Origin: Methylobacterium sp. NMS14P
Lineage (GTDB): Bacteria; Pseudomonadota; Alphaproteobacteria; Rhizobiales; Beijerinckiaceae
DNA length: 64,000 nucleotides
Direction: 5' to 3'
Assembly (NCBI RefSeq): GCF_028583545.1
Contig: NZ_CP087106.1
Coordinates: 5,377,001-5,441,000 of the forward strand
Part shown: positions 23,531 through 31,925 of the stretch, piece by piece
Position numbering within the stretch: position 1 is the stretch's first letter
Layout of the letters: every line of letters begins with the position of its first letter
Notes under the pieces: model-generated
Database searches by the model: none
What the model saw: only the letters and a program-made list of their open reading frames with translations
What the model was told of the DNA's origin: nothing
Translations under genes and position numbers: made by a program

Positions 23531-26143
23531 TCAGAACTGCGGCTCCTGGCCCGTGTGGCGAGGGTCGATACAGGTGAGCAGGAAGCGGTTTCCGTGGCTT
23601 CCATCCTCCCGCATCTCGATCCGGTGGCCGCCGACGACACGCCCTTTGATCCGCGATAGCCACTTTCCGAGCCGACGACTGTTCACGGCCCCGCCTTCGC
23701 CGGCCTGCCTCAGCAGCAGGTCGCGGAACTCAGGGGCCCGGAAGTCTTGGACGTTGTAGTCGAAGCTCGAGCCCGGCCCCTTCTCGCAGGCCGTCTTGAT
23801 GATGGCGTTGGTCGTGTAGCCGCTCGACAGGCTCAGGTGCTCGCGCCACTGCCCGAACAGCTCGCGGATCGCGGACAGCTCCGGGTCTTCCTCGCGAGCT
23901 GTCTCCATGCTCGTGACCGGATCCGCCTGGGCGAGCCAGATCAGCGGCGAGCGCACCATGTCGCTCCAATCCTCGTAGGAGCCGATCGCCCCGCACACTT
24001 TCGGCGCGCCGGCGACGCGGTAGGCCCGGATCACGGTGAGCGCGGCGGCGACGAACCGGCCGCGGTCAGCCAACACCTCGGCGACCGGATCGAAGTCGAA
24101 GGCCCGAAGCTCGGGACGCTCGATTCCGGCGTCCAGGGAACACACCAGGGCGCGCCGGGTCATGTCGCCCGTGAGCACCAGGTTGTTGCCGGTGGCGAAC
24201 ACCGTGGACCGGCACTCCAGCTCCGGCGCCTCGCTCTTGCCGAGGATTCGCACTCGGACCAGCGGGCGTTCGGTGAGCTGGCAGAGCATGTCGCCCCCGA
24301 GCTCGCCGTTGACGTTGTCGATCGACACCACCGGCACGGCGTCGCGCAGGAGCGCGCCCAGGCGCTTCTCGGTCTCCTCCTCCGACTTGCCGGCAGCGAT
24401 CACCGGGCAGCGCCGGCCGGTGGCGATGACGCTGGCGAGGTCGACCAGGAAGCTCTTTCCGGTCCCGGCCGTCGTCGCACGGAAGGCGTGCAGAGGCGCC
24501 GTCGGCAGGACGCCGCGAACCAAAGCCGTCAGGATCCCCGACAGCGCCACGGACCGGTCGACGTGATCCACGAACGGGAAGCCCGCCAGCAGCTCCTCGA
24601 TTACCGCCAGGGCGCGCAGGGCGTCGACCTTCGTCGGGCGTTCCAGGATCGGAGGCAGGTGGAAGCCGGGATCCGCGGCGTAGTAGAGGCGGGTCGCGGC
24701 ATCGTAGCCGGGGCGCTCGAGGATCGAGCCGTCGAGCCGCAGCGTCGGCGTGGTCACGACACCGGCGACTGGCGGGACCCGCCACTGCCCCTCGCGGGCC
24801 AGCAGCGTCATGGTCATCTCGGCCGGCGGGTTGATGTCGAGCCAGTCCTCGGCGCGCCGGTCGAACCGCTGCACCCGCATGATGCGAGCCGTCATATCGG
24901 CGAGGCTGACGGCGACCAGCGGCGACATCCGTGCCACCGTGGTCATCCTGCCCTTGGCGGCCGGCACCTCATCGATCACGGGCCGGACCAGAGCGCCGGC
25001 TCGGGAATAGATCTCGACGCCGGACCTCAGGAGCAGGTGCTCCATCCGGTCGACCGCCTCCGGCACCCGGCCGGCGACGAAGCGCACGATGGGGCGGCCG
25101 TCATCCTCCTGCGGAGCGGCTTCGGGATCCGCGTTGGCGCGGCGCTCAGCGCGGTCCTGCTTGGGTGCGCCGGAGCGGCCCTGACGCCGCCAGCCGTTCT
25201 CGGCCGCGTGCCAGAACAGGGTGGCGATCGTGACGGAGCGTCCGCCCGCGAAGCTCGACCACTTGCCGGAGGTGAAGGCTGCGTCGTCGTTCGGCGAGGT
25301 GGCGGACCACTGCTCCCAGAGATCACGCCCGGCCTCGCCGAGGCCCTCGTACAGGGCGAACCCGATCCGGACCCAGCCGTCATAGTCGAAGTCGTTCGGC
25401 ACGTGCGCCAGGGCGTCTTCGATCGTCGCCCGGTCGGGCCGCTCGCTCGCCTTGAACCCAGCCGCCCGGCGGCCCTTGTCCTCGCGCTTCCTGCCTTCCT
25501 GCTTGCGCTCGCGCCGCGTACAGGCGCCGGCCTCGCGCAGGATCTCTTCCGCCTCGGCCACGAACTGGCGTAGCGCGCCCTCGGTGACCTCGGGCAGATC
25601 GGCGAAGTCGACGGTCAGCGGCGAGGCGTCGGGCCAGCGGTAAGGCGCCTGCGTCTCAGGGTGGACGCCGAACCCAACGAACTGCTGCCCGCGGGCGAGC
25701 ACCTCGACCTTGGTCGGCTTCTCGGTCGTGGCGTCGGTGAAGTGGAGCGCGGCCGTCTGCAGCTTATCGGTCGGGATGTCGAGCCGGTACCCGAGCAGCA
25801 CCTTCGGCTCGCGCCCGATCCGCACCAGGGGCGTGGGGCCGAGCACCAGGCGTGCTCGGTCCGCAATAGCCTCGGCGAGATCGGGACGAAGCACATCGAT
25901 ATCGGCCCCGACCATCCGACCGCACAGCAGGCCGGTATTGGTGCAGTCCGGCTGCATCGAGCCCCACCGCTGGATCTCCTCTGGGGAAGCATCGAGGCAG
26001 CGGCGTTCCCAGCCTGACATGGTCGGCCGCTTCCCGGCCGACGACACGTTCATGGTCGGCCCCGAAACCGGGACCGGGTGGTAGCCGCGTTCACGGAGGG
26101 CGAGGCGCAGCTCCGTGGGATTGAGGCGGAAGTGATCCGTCAT
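23531..26143 (-). CDS. Bifunctional prim-pol / PriCT-2 / helicase replication protein
   Basis: An 870-residue replication protein. Residues 1-180 fit a bifunctional primase-polymerase, with the metal-binding D-x-D in GADIDV (81-83). Residues 238-312 match PriCT-2 (EDALAHVPNDFDYDGWVRIG, then LWEQWSATS). Residues 540-700 are a P-loop helicase-like domain: Walker A ATTAGTGKS (556-564) and a Walker-B-like VVSIDN. It should start and unwind DNA for the element's own replication, as in P4-like satellites and other mobile elements. Its ATG overlaps the stop of the 139-residue gene (ATGA), the end of the AlpA-led operon. Confidence 0.85.
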   Translation of the reverse strand: MTDHFRLNPTELRLALRERGYHPVPVSGPTMNVSSAGKRPTMSGWERRCLDASPEEIQRWGSMQPDCTNTGLLCGRMVGADIDVLRPDLAEAIADRARLVLGPTPLVRIGREPKVLLGYRLDIPTDKLQTAALHFTDATTEKPTKVEVLARGQQFVGFGVHPETQAPYRWPDASPLTVDFADLPEVTEGALRQFVAEAEEILREAGACTRRERKQEGRKREDKGRRAAGFKASERPDRATIEDALAHVPNDFDYDGWVRIGFALYEGLGEAGRDLWEQWSATSPNDDAAFTSGKWSSFAGGRSVTIATLFWHAAENGWRRQGRSGAPKQDRAERRANADPEAAPQEDDGRPIVRFVAGRVPEAVDRMEHLLLRSGVEIYSRAGALVRPVIDEVPAAKGRMTTVARMSPLVAVSLADMTARIMRVQRFDRRAEDWLDINPPAEMTMTLLAREGQWRVPPVAGVVTTPTLRLDGSILERPGYDAATRLYYAADPGFHLPPILERPTKVDALRALAVIEELLAGFPFVDHVDRSVALSGILTALVRGVLPTAPLHAFRATTAGTGKSFLVDLASVIATGRRCPVIAAGKSEEETEKRLGALLRDAVPVVSIDNVNGELGGDMLCQLTERPLVRVRILGKSEAPELECRSTVFATGNNLVLTGDMTRRALVCSLDAGIERPELRAFDFDPVAEVLADRGRFVAAALTVIRAYRVAGAPKVCGAIGSYEDWSDMVRSPLIWLAQADPVTSMETAREEDPELSAIRELFGQWREHLSLSSGYTTNAIIKTACEKGPGSSFDYNVQDFRAPEFRDLLLRQAGEGGAVNSRRLGKWLSRIKGRVVGGHRIEMREDGSHGNRFLLTCIDPRHTGQEPQF

Positions 26144-26559
26144 CGTCCGCCCCCTTCGTGGAGGGGCCCGCCCGGGAGACGCACCGCCGCGAGCAACGCG
26201 GCCTCACGCTGGCGGACCTCGGGATGATGGTCCGCGTACCCCTCGTAGATGCTGCCGGCCTCGGCGTCGGTCAGCTCCTCGCCGATGCTGTCCTGGGGAC
26301 CAATCACGGTCGCCCGCATCCGGACTCCCGGAGCGAGCTGCTTGATCACCGTGAACACGGCCTGGTCCGGCAATGGCTGGATCGGCTTGCCCCGGAAGAT
26401 CTCGACCTGCCGCCGCTCAGCCTGCGAGAGCAGGCGGATGCGATAGGTGCGGGCGGGCCAGCGAGCGAAGAACCGCCGATCACCCTCGACAGCGCGGTCC
26501 GCGTCCTCGGCGTGCCGCTGCATGGCGCGCCTTTGCTGGCGGGAAAGGGTCAACGTCAT
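26140..26559 (-). CDS. Unknown protein of the replication operon (139 aa)
   Basis: A 139-residue soluble protein: a basic helix (LTLSRQQRRAMQRHAEDADR), then a central beta region (TYRIRLLSQAERRQVEIF). It is coupled at both ends by four-base overlaps: to the 68-residue gene upstream and to prim-pol downstream. The ATG at 26559 is chosen for its GGAGG 8 bases upstream. A replication accessory role is suggested only by the operon. Confidence 0.6.
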   Translation of the reverse strand: MTLTLSRQQRRAMQRHAEDADRAVEGDRRFFARWPARTYRIRLLSQAERRQVEIFRGKPIQPLPDQAVFTVIKQLAPGVRMRATVIGPQDSIGEELTDAEAGSIYEGYADHHPEVRQREAALLAAVRLPGGPLHEGGGR

Positions 26560-26762
26560 CGCGTCGCCCTCCATGTGTCGGTGGCCGGGAAGGCGAGTTC
26601 GGCGAGCACGACCGCAGTTGCGGGCGAGAGGCCGAAGCGCCGGGCGATCCTGTGGACCGCAAAGGGGTGAGGTGCTATTTCGGAAGGGTCGATGCGATAC
26701 GACATTTCCGAGGCCCGCCGGCGTGCCACCGCCGCGCGGGCTTCACTCTGTCTGGAAGCCAT
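26556..26762 (-). CDS. Small helical protein of the replication operon (68 aa)
   Basis: A 68-residue protein whose second half, IDPSEIAPHPFAVHRIARRFGLSPATAVVLAEL, resembles short proteins I recall from other rhizobial mobile elements: an H-P-x-A-V then a helix-turn-helix-like pair. It starts four bases after the AlpA stop; an internal ATG at 26702 is an alternative start giving 48 residues. It overlaps the next gene by four bases (ATGA). Confidence 0.5.
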   Translation of the reverse strand: MASRQSEARAAVARRRASEMSYRIDPSEIAPHPFAVHRIARRFGLSPATAVVLAELAFPATDTWRATR

Positions 26763-26766
26763 CCGT

Positions 26767-26979
26767 CTACGCGGCCTCCGAGTTCGCGCTCGCGCCGAGA
26801 CCCAGCAGGCGCTCGAACGGGGCCACCGGCACCCGCAGCAGCCTCCCAATCCTGATGGTCGGGATCTCGCCCCGGCCCGCGGCCTCGTAGGCCGTGTTCC
26901 GGCTGACGCCGAGCCAGCGCCCGGCCTCTTCGACACTGATGGTCTTTGCGCCGGTCTGTCCCGGCTCGTTGGCTCTCAT
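26767..26979 (-). CDS. AlpA/excisionase-type helix-turn-helix protein
   Basis: A 70-residue MerR-like/HTH_17 protein: ISVEEAGRWLGVSRNTAYEA is the helix-turn-helix and GEIPTIRIGRLLRVP the wing. Family knowledge: AlpA and excisionase proteins of this type activate integrase or replication genes or direct excision. The ATG at 26979 has GGAGG nine bases upstream. It leads the leftward operon ending in prim-pol and is divergent from the ribbon-helix-helix regulator at 27088. Confidence 0.8.
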   Translation of the reverse strand: MRANEPGQTGAKTISVEEAGRWLGVSRNTAYEAAGRGEIPTIRIGRLLRVPVAPFERLLGLGASANSEAA

Positions 26980-26999
26980 GGTCTTTGCCTCCAAAACGA

Positions 27000-27068
27000 C
27001 CCTACGATCTGAAAGATGATATCGCTCCGTCCTTGACCATCACAAGCCGTATCCCTACGATCTGTAAG
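27000..27068. promoter_or_regulatory. Divergent control region with two 12-bp direct repeats
   Basis: CCCTACGATCTG occurs at 27000-27011 and at 27053-27064; with the following bases the match is CCCTACGATCTG(A/T)AAG. The copies are 53 bases (about five helical turns) apart in the gap between alpA and the RHH regulator, each placed where it would cover one promoter. This is the likely operator pair for the element's decision switch. Confidence 0.6.
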
Positions 27069-27087
27069 CAGGTTTTGGAGGAATCGA

Positions 27088-27729
27088 ATGGGTAAGCGTG
27101 GACCGGCACCGAAGGGCGAGTATGTTGGGCAGACCGCCGTGCTATCGACGCGTCTAACGCCTGATCTCCGCGCAAGACTTGAAGAAGAGGTCGCGAAGAG
27201 GGACAACAATACAATCTCTCGCGAGGTCGAACATAGGATACGTCGTAGTTTTATTGAAGACGATAAGATTATTGACGCGTTCGGAAGTCGCGAGAATTAT
27301 GCCTTGATGCGTGTTATCTCGATGGTGTTGGAGCTCTGGCACAACCCCGCCAACCTCTCGGCCGACTGGCGACACGACCCAACAGCCTATGATCAGGTCT
27401 GCAGAAAGGTAGAAGCTGTGCTCAAGGCGATGCGCCCGCCAGGTGAGGCGCAGAAGCTGTCCGATCTTGAGCAACTACTCGCCGATGTGACGGCGAAGGA
27501 GCACCCGGCTGTAGTCTTGAAAGGCATCCAAGATGCAGAGCAGGCCCTACCGCTCACAGGAAGTCGGAAGGCGCAAATTAGATCGCTGATCAAAAGCGAC
27601 CTGGGCGAGCTTGCCGACCGGCCGCACATCTTCCAGGGTACAGCAGAGCAGATGCGTGCCGAGGCTGACCGGCTGGACCGGGAGGAGCAGCAGCCAGTCG
27701 CACAGCCGAAGAAGAGGCCGCGCCGATGA
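27088..27729 (+). CDS. Ribbon-helix-helix regulator, probable element repressor
   Basis: A 213-residue protein. A basic arm (MGKRGPAPKGE) precedes a ribbon-helix-helix pattern AVLSTRLTPDLRARLEEEVA followed by NTISREVEHRIRRSF; residues 60-213 are helical and end in a basic tail. GGAGG lies 7 bases before the ATG. Divergent placement from alpA, repeated sites in between and a four-base overlap with the integrase gene suggest that it represses the replication operon and controls its own integrase unit. An accessory DNA-binding role in integration is the alternative. Confidence 0.65.
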   Translation: MGKRGPAPKGEYVGQTAVLSTRLTPDLRARLEEEVAKRDNNTISREVEHRIRRSFIEDDKIIDAFGSRENYALMRVISMVLELWHNPANLSADWRHDPTAYDQVCRKVEAVLKAMRPPGEAQKLSDLEQLLADVTAKEHPAVVLKGIQDAEQALPLTGSRKAQIRSLIKSDLGELADRPHIFQGTAEQMRAEADRLDREEQQPVAQPKKRPRR

Positions 27730-28889
27730 AAGGTCACATACGCGAACGATCGCCCGGCAAGTGGGCGATCATCCTCGATGTCCGTGATCCTGAGACCGGC
27801 AAGCGCAAGCGGAAGTGGCATTCGTTCAAGGGGACGAAGCGAGGGGCGCAGAAAGAGTGCGCCCGGCTCATCACAGAGATCCAGAACGGCGGCTATGTGG
27901 AGCCGAACAAGATCTTGATGAGCGACCTGCTGTTGCGCTGGATCGACCACGCAAAGTCGCAGGTCTCGCCCAAGACGCACGAGCGCTACACCGAAGTCGT
28001 CAAGAAAAACCTGATCCCGGCACTCGGTAGCGTGTACCTCACGAAGCTGCGACCGGCGCAGATCTCCGCGGCCTACACCAAGGCACTCGCGAGTGGACGT
28101 TGTGGCGGCACGGGAGGCCTTGCGGCCGCCACTGTCGTCCTCATGCACCGGCTGCTCAAGAAGGCGCTCAAGCAGGCCGTCCGGTGGGAGCTGACAGCTC
28201 GCAATCCTGCCGAAGCCGTCGACCCGCCCGTGGTCGAGCGCAAGGCGATGAACACCTACGACCTCGACCAGACGATCGTCCTCCTGGACAAACTGGAGAA
28301 GTCCCGGCTGCTGATCCCGGTGATGATCGCTGTTCTGTGCGGGTTGCGGCGCGGCGAGATCGTCGCGCTCCGCTGGCGCCATATCGACTTGGCGAACGGC
28401 CGCCTGACGGTCGCGGAGAGCGTCGAGCAGACTAAGGAAGGCGTTCGCACCAAGCCGCCCAAGTCGGGCAAGGGCCGGGTCGTCACGCTGCCGGCGATGC
28501 TGACTGCGCGCCTTCGCCTGTTCCGTGTCGAGCAGGCCGAAGAGCTGCTCGCGATCGGCGTGCGCCAGACCGAGGCGACCCACCTCTACACGCGAGAGGA
28601 TGGTGAGCCGATCCAGCCCCGCACCCTGACGCAGGCCTGGCGCAAGCTCGCGGCATCGAGCGACCTGCCGAAGATCCGATTGCACGATCTCAGGCATGCC
28701 CATGCCACCCATCTGCTCGGCAGCAAGGTGCACCCCAAGGTCGCGTCAGAGCGGCTCGGGCACTCTCGAGTCTCCATAACCCTGGACCTCTACAGCCACG
28801 TCCTGCCGGGGATGCAGGAAGAGGCCGTGGCCCGCGTTGACGAGGCCCTATCTCAGGCGCTAGAGAAGCGCCCACGGAGTGTTGGGTAG
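27726..28889 (+). CDS. Tyrosine-type site-specific integrase
   Basis: A 387-residue phage-type integrase. Residues 1-60 form the AP2-like arm-binding domain (GKWAIILDVRDPETGKRK), 64-160 the core-binding SAM-like domain, and 180-370 the catalytic domain with Arg 208 (CGLRRGE), His 320 and Arg 323 (LHDLRHAHATHLL), His 346 (LGHS) and Tyr 356 (LDLYSHVLPGM). All catalytic residues are present. It ends 70 bases before the intact tRNA-Ser gene, the usual place for an integrase using that tRNA as its site. Its stop codon overlaps one GGTAGC arm-type site. Confidence 0.95.
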   Translation: MKGHIRERSPGKWAIILDVRDPETGKRKRKWHSFKGTKRGAQKECARLITEIQNGGYVEPNKILMSDLLLRWIDHAKSQVSPKTHERYTEVVKKNLIPALGSVYLTKLRPAQISAAYTKALASGRCGGTGGLAAATVVLMHRLLKKALKQAVRWELTARNPAEAVDPPVVERKAMNTYDLDQTIVLLDKLEKSRLLIPVMIAVLCGLRRGEIVALRWRHIDLANGRLTVAESVEQTKEGVRTKPPKSGKGRVVTLPAMLTARLRLFRVEQAEELLAIGVRQTEATHLYTREDGEPIQPRTLTQAWRKLAASSDLPKIRLHDLRHAHATHLLGSKVHPKVASERLGHSRVSITLDLYSHVLPGMQEEAVARVDEALSQALEKRPRSVG

Positions 28890-28901
28890 CAATCCGGTAG
28901 C
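28885..28901. promoter_or_regulatory. Right-end GGTAGC arm-type sites
   Basis: GGTAGC at 28885-28890 and 28896-28901, 11 bases apart in the same orientation, match the pair at the left end (12 bases apart). They lie between the integrase and the attachment core, where arm-type integrase or excisionase sites are expected. Confidence 0.5.
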
Positions 28902-28959
28902 AAGCAGGGTTTTCAACCGACCTGCAAAAGCGCCGATTTTGCAATGATCCCAAGGCTTT

Positions 28960-29049
28960 GGAGAGGTGGCAGAGCGGTTGAATGCACCGCACTCGAAATG
29001 CGGCATGCCTGCAAGGGCATCGGGGGTTCGAATCCCCCCCTCTCCGCCA
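28960..29049 (+). tRNA. tRNA-Ser(CGA), contains attR
   Basis: A complete 90-base type II tRNA: acceptor arm GGAGAGG pairs with CCTCTCC, discriminator G and encoded CCA at the end; anticodon stem CCGCA/TGCGG holds the loop CTCGAAA with anticodon CGA; a long variable arm (CATGCCTGCAAGGGCATG-like) and T-loop GTTCGAATC are present. Bases 28960-29002 are the attachment core. Because the crossover lies in this 5' half, the promoter and the first part of the functional gene now come from the element while the 3' half is chromosomal. Confidence 0.97.
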
Positions 29050-29064
29050 GCTAGCGGAAAATCG

Positions 29065-29265
29065 CTAACTCCCGCTTGAAGTTGTTGTCTGGCAAGAGTC
29101 GCCTTGGAGACCGCCGTACTCCTTGCGCCAGCGGTAGTAGCTCTGCTCGGAGAGCTCCGCCTCCTTGCACGCCAGTGACAAACTTTTGCCCTGGGCTGTC
29201 TGCACCTCGATCTGCCGCAGCTTCAGCACCACCTGCTCCGCGCTCGTCTTCTGACCTCGCCGCAT
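29065..29265 (-). pseudogene. Truncated IS3-family transposase OrfA remnant
   Basis: A 66-codon remnant. Residues 1-53 (MRRGQKTSAEQVVLKLRQIE, then a helix-turn-helix ending YYRWRKEYGGLQ) match the DNA-binding OrfA of an IS3-family element, but the frame then runs into unrelated codons and stops; the leucine zipper and OrfB catalytic part are gone. The bases just before the start (29266-29330) contain GATCCTCTCAATCAGCCCGG, like the end of such an IS. It borders both the tRNA and the nik operon. Confidence 0.75.
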
Positions 29266-29354
29266 GTCCGACTCCTTCGGTCCTGACTGATCCTCTCAAT
29301 CAGCCCGGTCCAAAGCCAGCCGGTCAGGTCAGTTCACGGTCAAGCTCGGGCAGT

Positions 29355-29382
29355 GTATGACGTTCTGTAGAGATCCTCATAC
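29355..29382. promoter_or_regulatory. NikR operator, GTATGA-N16-TCATAC
   Basis: GTATGA at 29355-29360 and TCATAC at 29377-29382 are separated by exactly 16 bases, a perfect match to the established E. coli NikR operator. It ends 12 bases before the nikA start codon, so binding would block the promoter. The regulator's DNA-contact residues are conserved too (see nikR at 34340). Confidence 0.85.
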
Positions 29383-29394
29383 CGCGACCCGTAC

Positions 29395-30969
29395 ATGACC
29401 AAGTTGGCGACCCTCGCCGTCGCCGCGATGGCGGCGAGCTTCCTCGGACCGCCCCAGACAGCCGCCGGGCAACTGACCTACTCGTGGCCCTCGAACGTTG
29501 GTTCCCTGAACCCGCACCTCTACGCACCCAATCAGATGTTCGCGCAGGCGAGCGTCTACGAATCGCTGGTGAAGTACCGCGGCGATGGATCGGTCGAGCC
29601 CTGGCTCGCGACCTCGTGGACCATCTCCGAGGACGGGCGGACCTACGATTTCGCCCTGCGCCCCGGCGTCACCTTCAGCGACGGGGTTCCCTTCGACGCG
29701 GCCGCGGTCAAGGCGAACTTCGACGCGATCCTGGCCAACCGCCCGCGGCACGCGTGGCTCGATCTCATCCAGCAAATCGAGCGTACCGAGATCGTCGGGC
29801 CCCTGGCATTCCGTCTCGTCCTGAAGGCGCCGCACTACCCGACACTGCTCGAACTTTCCCTGCCGCGGCCCTTCCGGTTCCTGTCTCCGAGGGCCATGGG
29901 CCCCGGCGGTACGACGGCCGTCGGCATCGGGGCGCCGGTCGGCACGGGGCCGTGGCGGCTCGTCGACACCCAGCTCGGCGTCTCCGACACGTTCGAGAGC
30001 AACCCGGGCTACTGGGGCCCGAGACTCATCTTCGACCGGCTCGTCGTCAAGGTCATCCCCGATCCCAACACCCGCGTCATCGCCCTGCAGACGGGGGAGA
30101 TCGACCTCGTCTACGGCGCGGCCGGACAGATTCCTTCGGAAGCCCTCGTCCGCCTTCGGGACATGGCCCCAAACTTCGCCGCAGCGGTCTCGCCGCCGCT
30201 GGCGACCCGGGTGCTGGCGATGAACTCCGCGCGCTTCCCGACCGATGATCGGGCGGTCCGCCTCGCCATCAACCACGCCGTCGACAAGGACACGCTGGTC
30301 CGGACGGTGCTCGACGGGATCGAGCCGCGAGCCGATTTCCTGTTCGCGCCGCGCGTGCCGTACGCCGACGTCGGGCTGAAGCGCTACGGCTTCGACCGGG
30401 ACGCGGCCTCCCGCATGCTCGACGCGGCCGGCTGGACGCTCGGGCGCGACGGCGTGCGTGCGAAGGACGGACGCCGCCTCGCCGTCGAGGTCGATTTCGT
30501 CGGGACTAACGCCCAGCAGCGGGCGATCGCCGAGGTGCTCCAGGCCGATCTCGGCCGCGTCGGCATCGACGTCCGGCTGATCGGCGAGGAGGAGAGTTCG
30601 ATCCTGGCCCGTCAGAAGGACGGCCGCTTCGGCCTCATCTTCGGCGAGACCTGGGGGCCGCCCTACGATCCCGCCTCCTTCATCAGTTCGATGCGCACCC
30701 CGTCGCACGCAGACTACCAGGCGCAGGTCGGGCTGCCGGAGAAGCCGGACATCGACGCGGCCATCGGGGAGGTGCTCGCCACGACCGACGAGACCGAGCG
30801 CCAACGGATCTATGCCAGGCTGCTGACCACCCTGCACGAGGCCGCAATCTACCTGCCGATCTCTCACGCCGTGGCCGTCGAGGTCCATCGTTCCTCGATC
30901 ACGGGCGTCGGCTTCGGAGCGACGATCAACGAGATCCCCTTCGCGGCGATGCGGCCGGCAGCCCGATGA
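29395..30969 (+). CDS. nikA: Nickel ABC transporter substrate-binding protein
   Basis: A 524-residue periplasmic binding protein of the dipeptide/nickel family. It follows E. coli NikA closely along its length: [92 protein letters not shown] signal peptide covers about residues 1-25. It delivers Ni(II) chelate, perhaps also cobalt, to NikBC. The ATG at 29395 has no Shine-Dalgarno and an in-frame stop at 29368 excludes an earlier start, so the message may be leaderless. It overlaps nikB by four bases. Confidence 0.93.
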   Translation: MTKLATLAVAAMAASFLGPPQTAAGQLTYSWPSNVGSLNPHLYAPNQMFAQASVYESLVKYRGDGSVEPWLATSWTISEDGRTYDFALRPGVTFSDGVPFDAAAVKANFDAILANRPRHAWLDLIQQIERTEIVGPLAFRLVLKAPHYPTLLELSLPRPFRFLSPRAMGPGGTTAVGIGAPVGTGPWRLVDTQLGVSDTFESNPGYWGPRLIFDRLVVKVIPDPNTRVIALQTGEIDLVYGAAGQIPSEALVRLRDMAPNFAAAVSPPLATRVLAMNSARFPTDDRAVRLAINHAVDKDTLVRTVLDGIEPRADFLFAPRVPYADVGLKRYGFDRDAASRMLDAAGWTLGRDGVRAKDGRRLAVEVDFVGTNAQQRAIAEVLQADLGRVGIDVRLIGEEESSILARQKDGRFGLIFGETWGPPYDPASFISSMRTPSHADYQAQVGLPEKPDIDAAIGEVLATTDETERQRIYARLLTTLHEAAIYLPISHAVAVEVHRSSITGVGFGATINEIPFAAMRPAAR

Positions 30970-31925
30970 ACGGCAAGCCGATGCTCCGCTTCATCGCCGC
31001 CCGCCTCGCGCTGATCCCGCCGATGCTGCTGGGCGTCTCGATCCTCGTGTTCGTGATGCTGCGGCTCGGCCAGGGCGACCCGGCCCTCGACTACCTGCGC
31101 CTCTCGCAGATCCCGCCGACCGAAGCCGCCCTCGCCGACGCGCACATCCTGCTCGGCCTCGACCGGCCATCCGTCGTCCAATACCTCGATTGGCTGTGGC
31201 GCGCCCTGCGGGGGGATTTCGGCCTCTCCTACGTCACGCGCCGGCCGGTCCTGCCCGAACTCCTCGGCTACCTGCCCGCGACCCTCGAACTGGCCGGGAC
31301 CGCGCTCGCCGTCACCATCGCGGTGAGCCTGCCGCTCGGCGCCTGGGCGGCCGCCCATCGCGGCGGCTGGCAGGATCGCCTCGTGCGCGGGATCGCCGTG
31401 CTCGGCGTCTCGCTGCCGAATTTCTGGATCGCCTTCCTCCTCGTAGCCCTCTTCTCGGTCACCCTGGGCTGGTTGCCCCCGATGGGCCGAGGCACGCTCG
31501 CGCATCTCGTCATGCCGGCGCTCGCGATCTGCCTGATGTCCCTCTCGGTCAACGCGCGCCTGCTGCGGGCGAGCATGCTGGAGGTCGCGGGGACGCGCCA
31601 CGTCCTCTACGCGCGCCTGCGCGGGCTCCCCGAGCGAACCGTTCGACGCCGACACGTCTTCCGCAACGCCCTGGTGCCGGTCGTGACCGCCACCGGCATG
31701 CATGTCGGCGAGCTCCTGGGCGGCGCGCTCGTGGTCGAGACGATCTTCTCGTGGCCGGGCGTCGGCCGCTACGCGGTCTCGGCGATCTACAATCGCGACT
31801 ACCCGGTCATCCAGTGCTTCACCCTGGTCATGACCGCGGTGTTCGTCCTCTGCAACCTCGCGGTCGACATCGCCTATGCTTGGCTCGACCCACGCATGCG
31901 CCTTGCTGGGGAGGCGACGGCGTGA
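30966..31925 (+). CDS. nikB: Nickel ABC transporter permease NikB
   Basis: A 319-residue inner-membrane permease of the DppB/NikB type: an N-terminal segment ([20 protein letters not shown]), then about five more, the binding-protein-dependent transport EAA-like loop near [16 protein letters not shown], and [19 protein letters not shown] near the C-terminus. It forms the channel with NikC. The ATG overlaps the nikA stop and the TGA overlaps the nikC start. Confidence 0.93.
   Translation: MNGKPMLRFIAARLALIPPMLLGVSILVFVMLRLGQGDPALDYLRLSQIPPTEAALADAHILLGLDRPSVVQYLDWLWRALRGDFGLSYVTRRPVLPELLGYLPATLELAGTALAVTIAVSLPLGAWAAAHRGGWQDRLVRGIAVLGVSLPNFWIAFLLVALFSVTLGWLPPMGRGTLAHLVMPALAICLMSLSVNARLLRASMLEVAGTRHVLYARLRGLPERTVRRRHVFRNALVPVVTATGMHVGELLGGALVVETIFSWPGVGRYAVSAIYNRDYPVIQCFTLVMTAVFVLCNLAVDIAYAWLDPRMRLAGEATA

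Larger units (their letters stand above)
13006..29002. mobile_element. Integrated phage-satellite-like element in tRNA-Ser(CGA)
   Basis: About 16.0 kb bounded by a 43-bp direct repeat of the tRNA-Ser(CGA) gene. In order it contains three leftward unknown genes, a rightward cluster led by a ribbon-helix-helix gene, a tape-measure/transglycosylase gene, small genes, a Nu1-like gene, a leftward replication operon (AlpA, two small genes, prim-pol/helicase) and a rightward regulator-integrase pair beside the tRNA. There are no recognisable large terminase, portal, capsid, protease, tail tube, baseplate or lysis genes. The combination of integration, replication, a packaging-like gene and one tail gene suggests a phage-dependent satellite; a decayed prophage is the alternative. 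Confidence 0.8.

Noticed and set aside
23407..23663. Open frames across the G-rich inverted repeat
   Set aside because: They are products of the repeat and the prim-pol 3' end; none has a ribosome site or protein-like composition.
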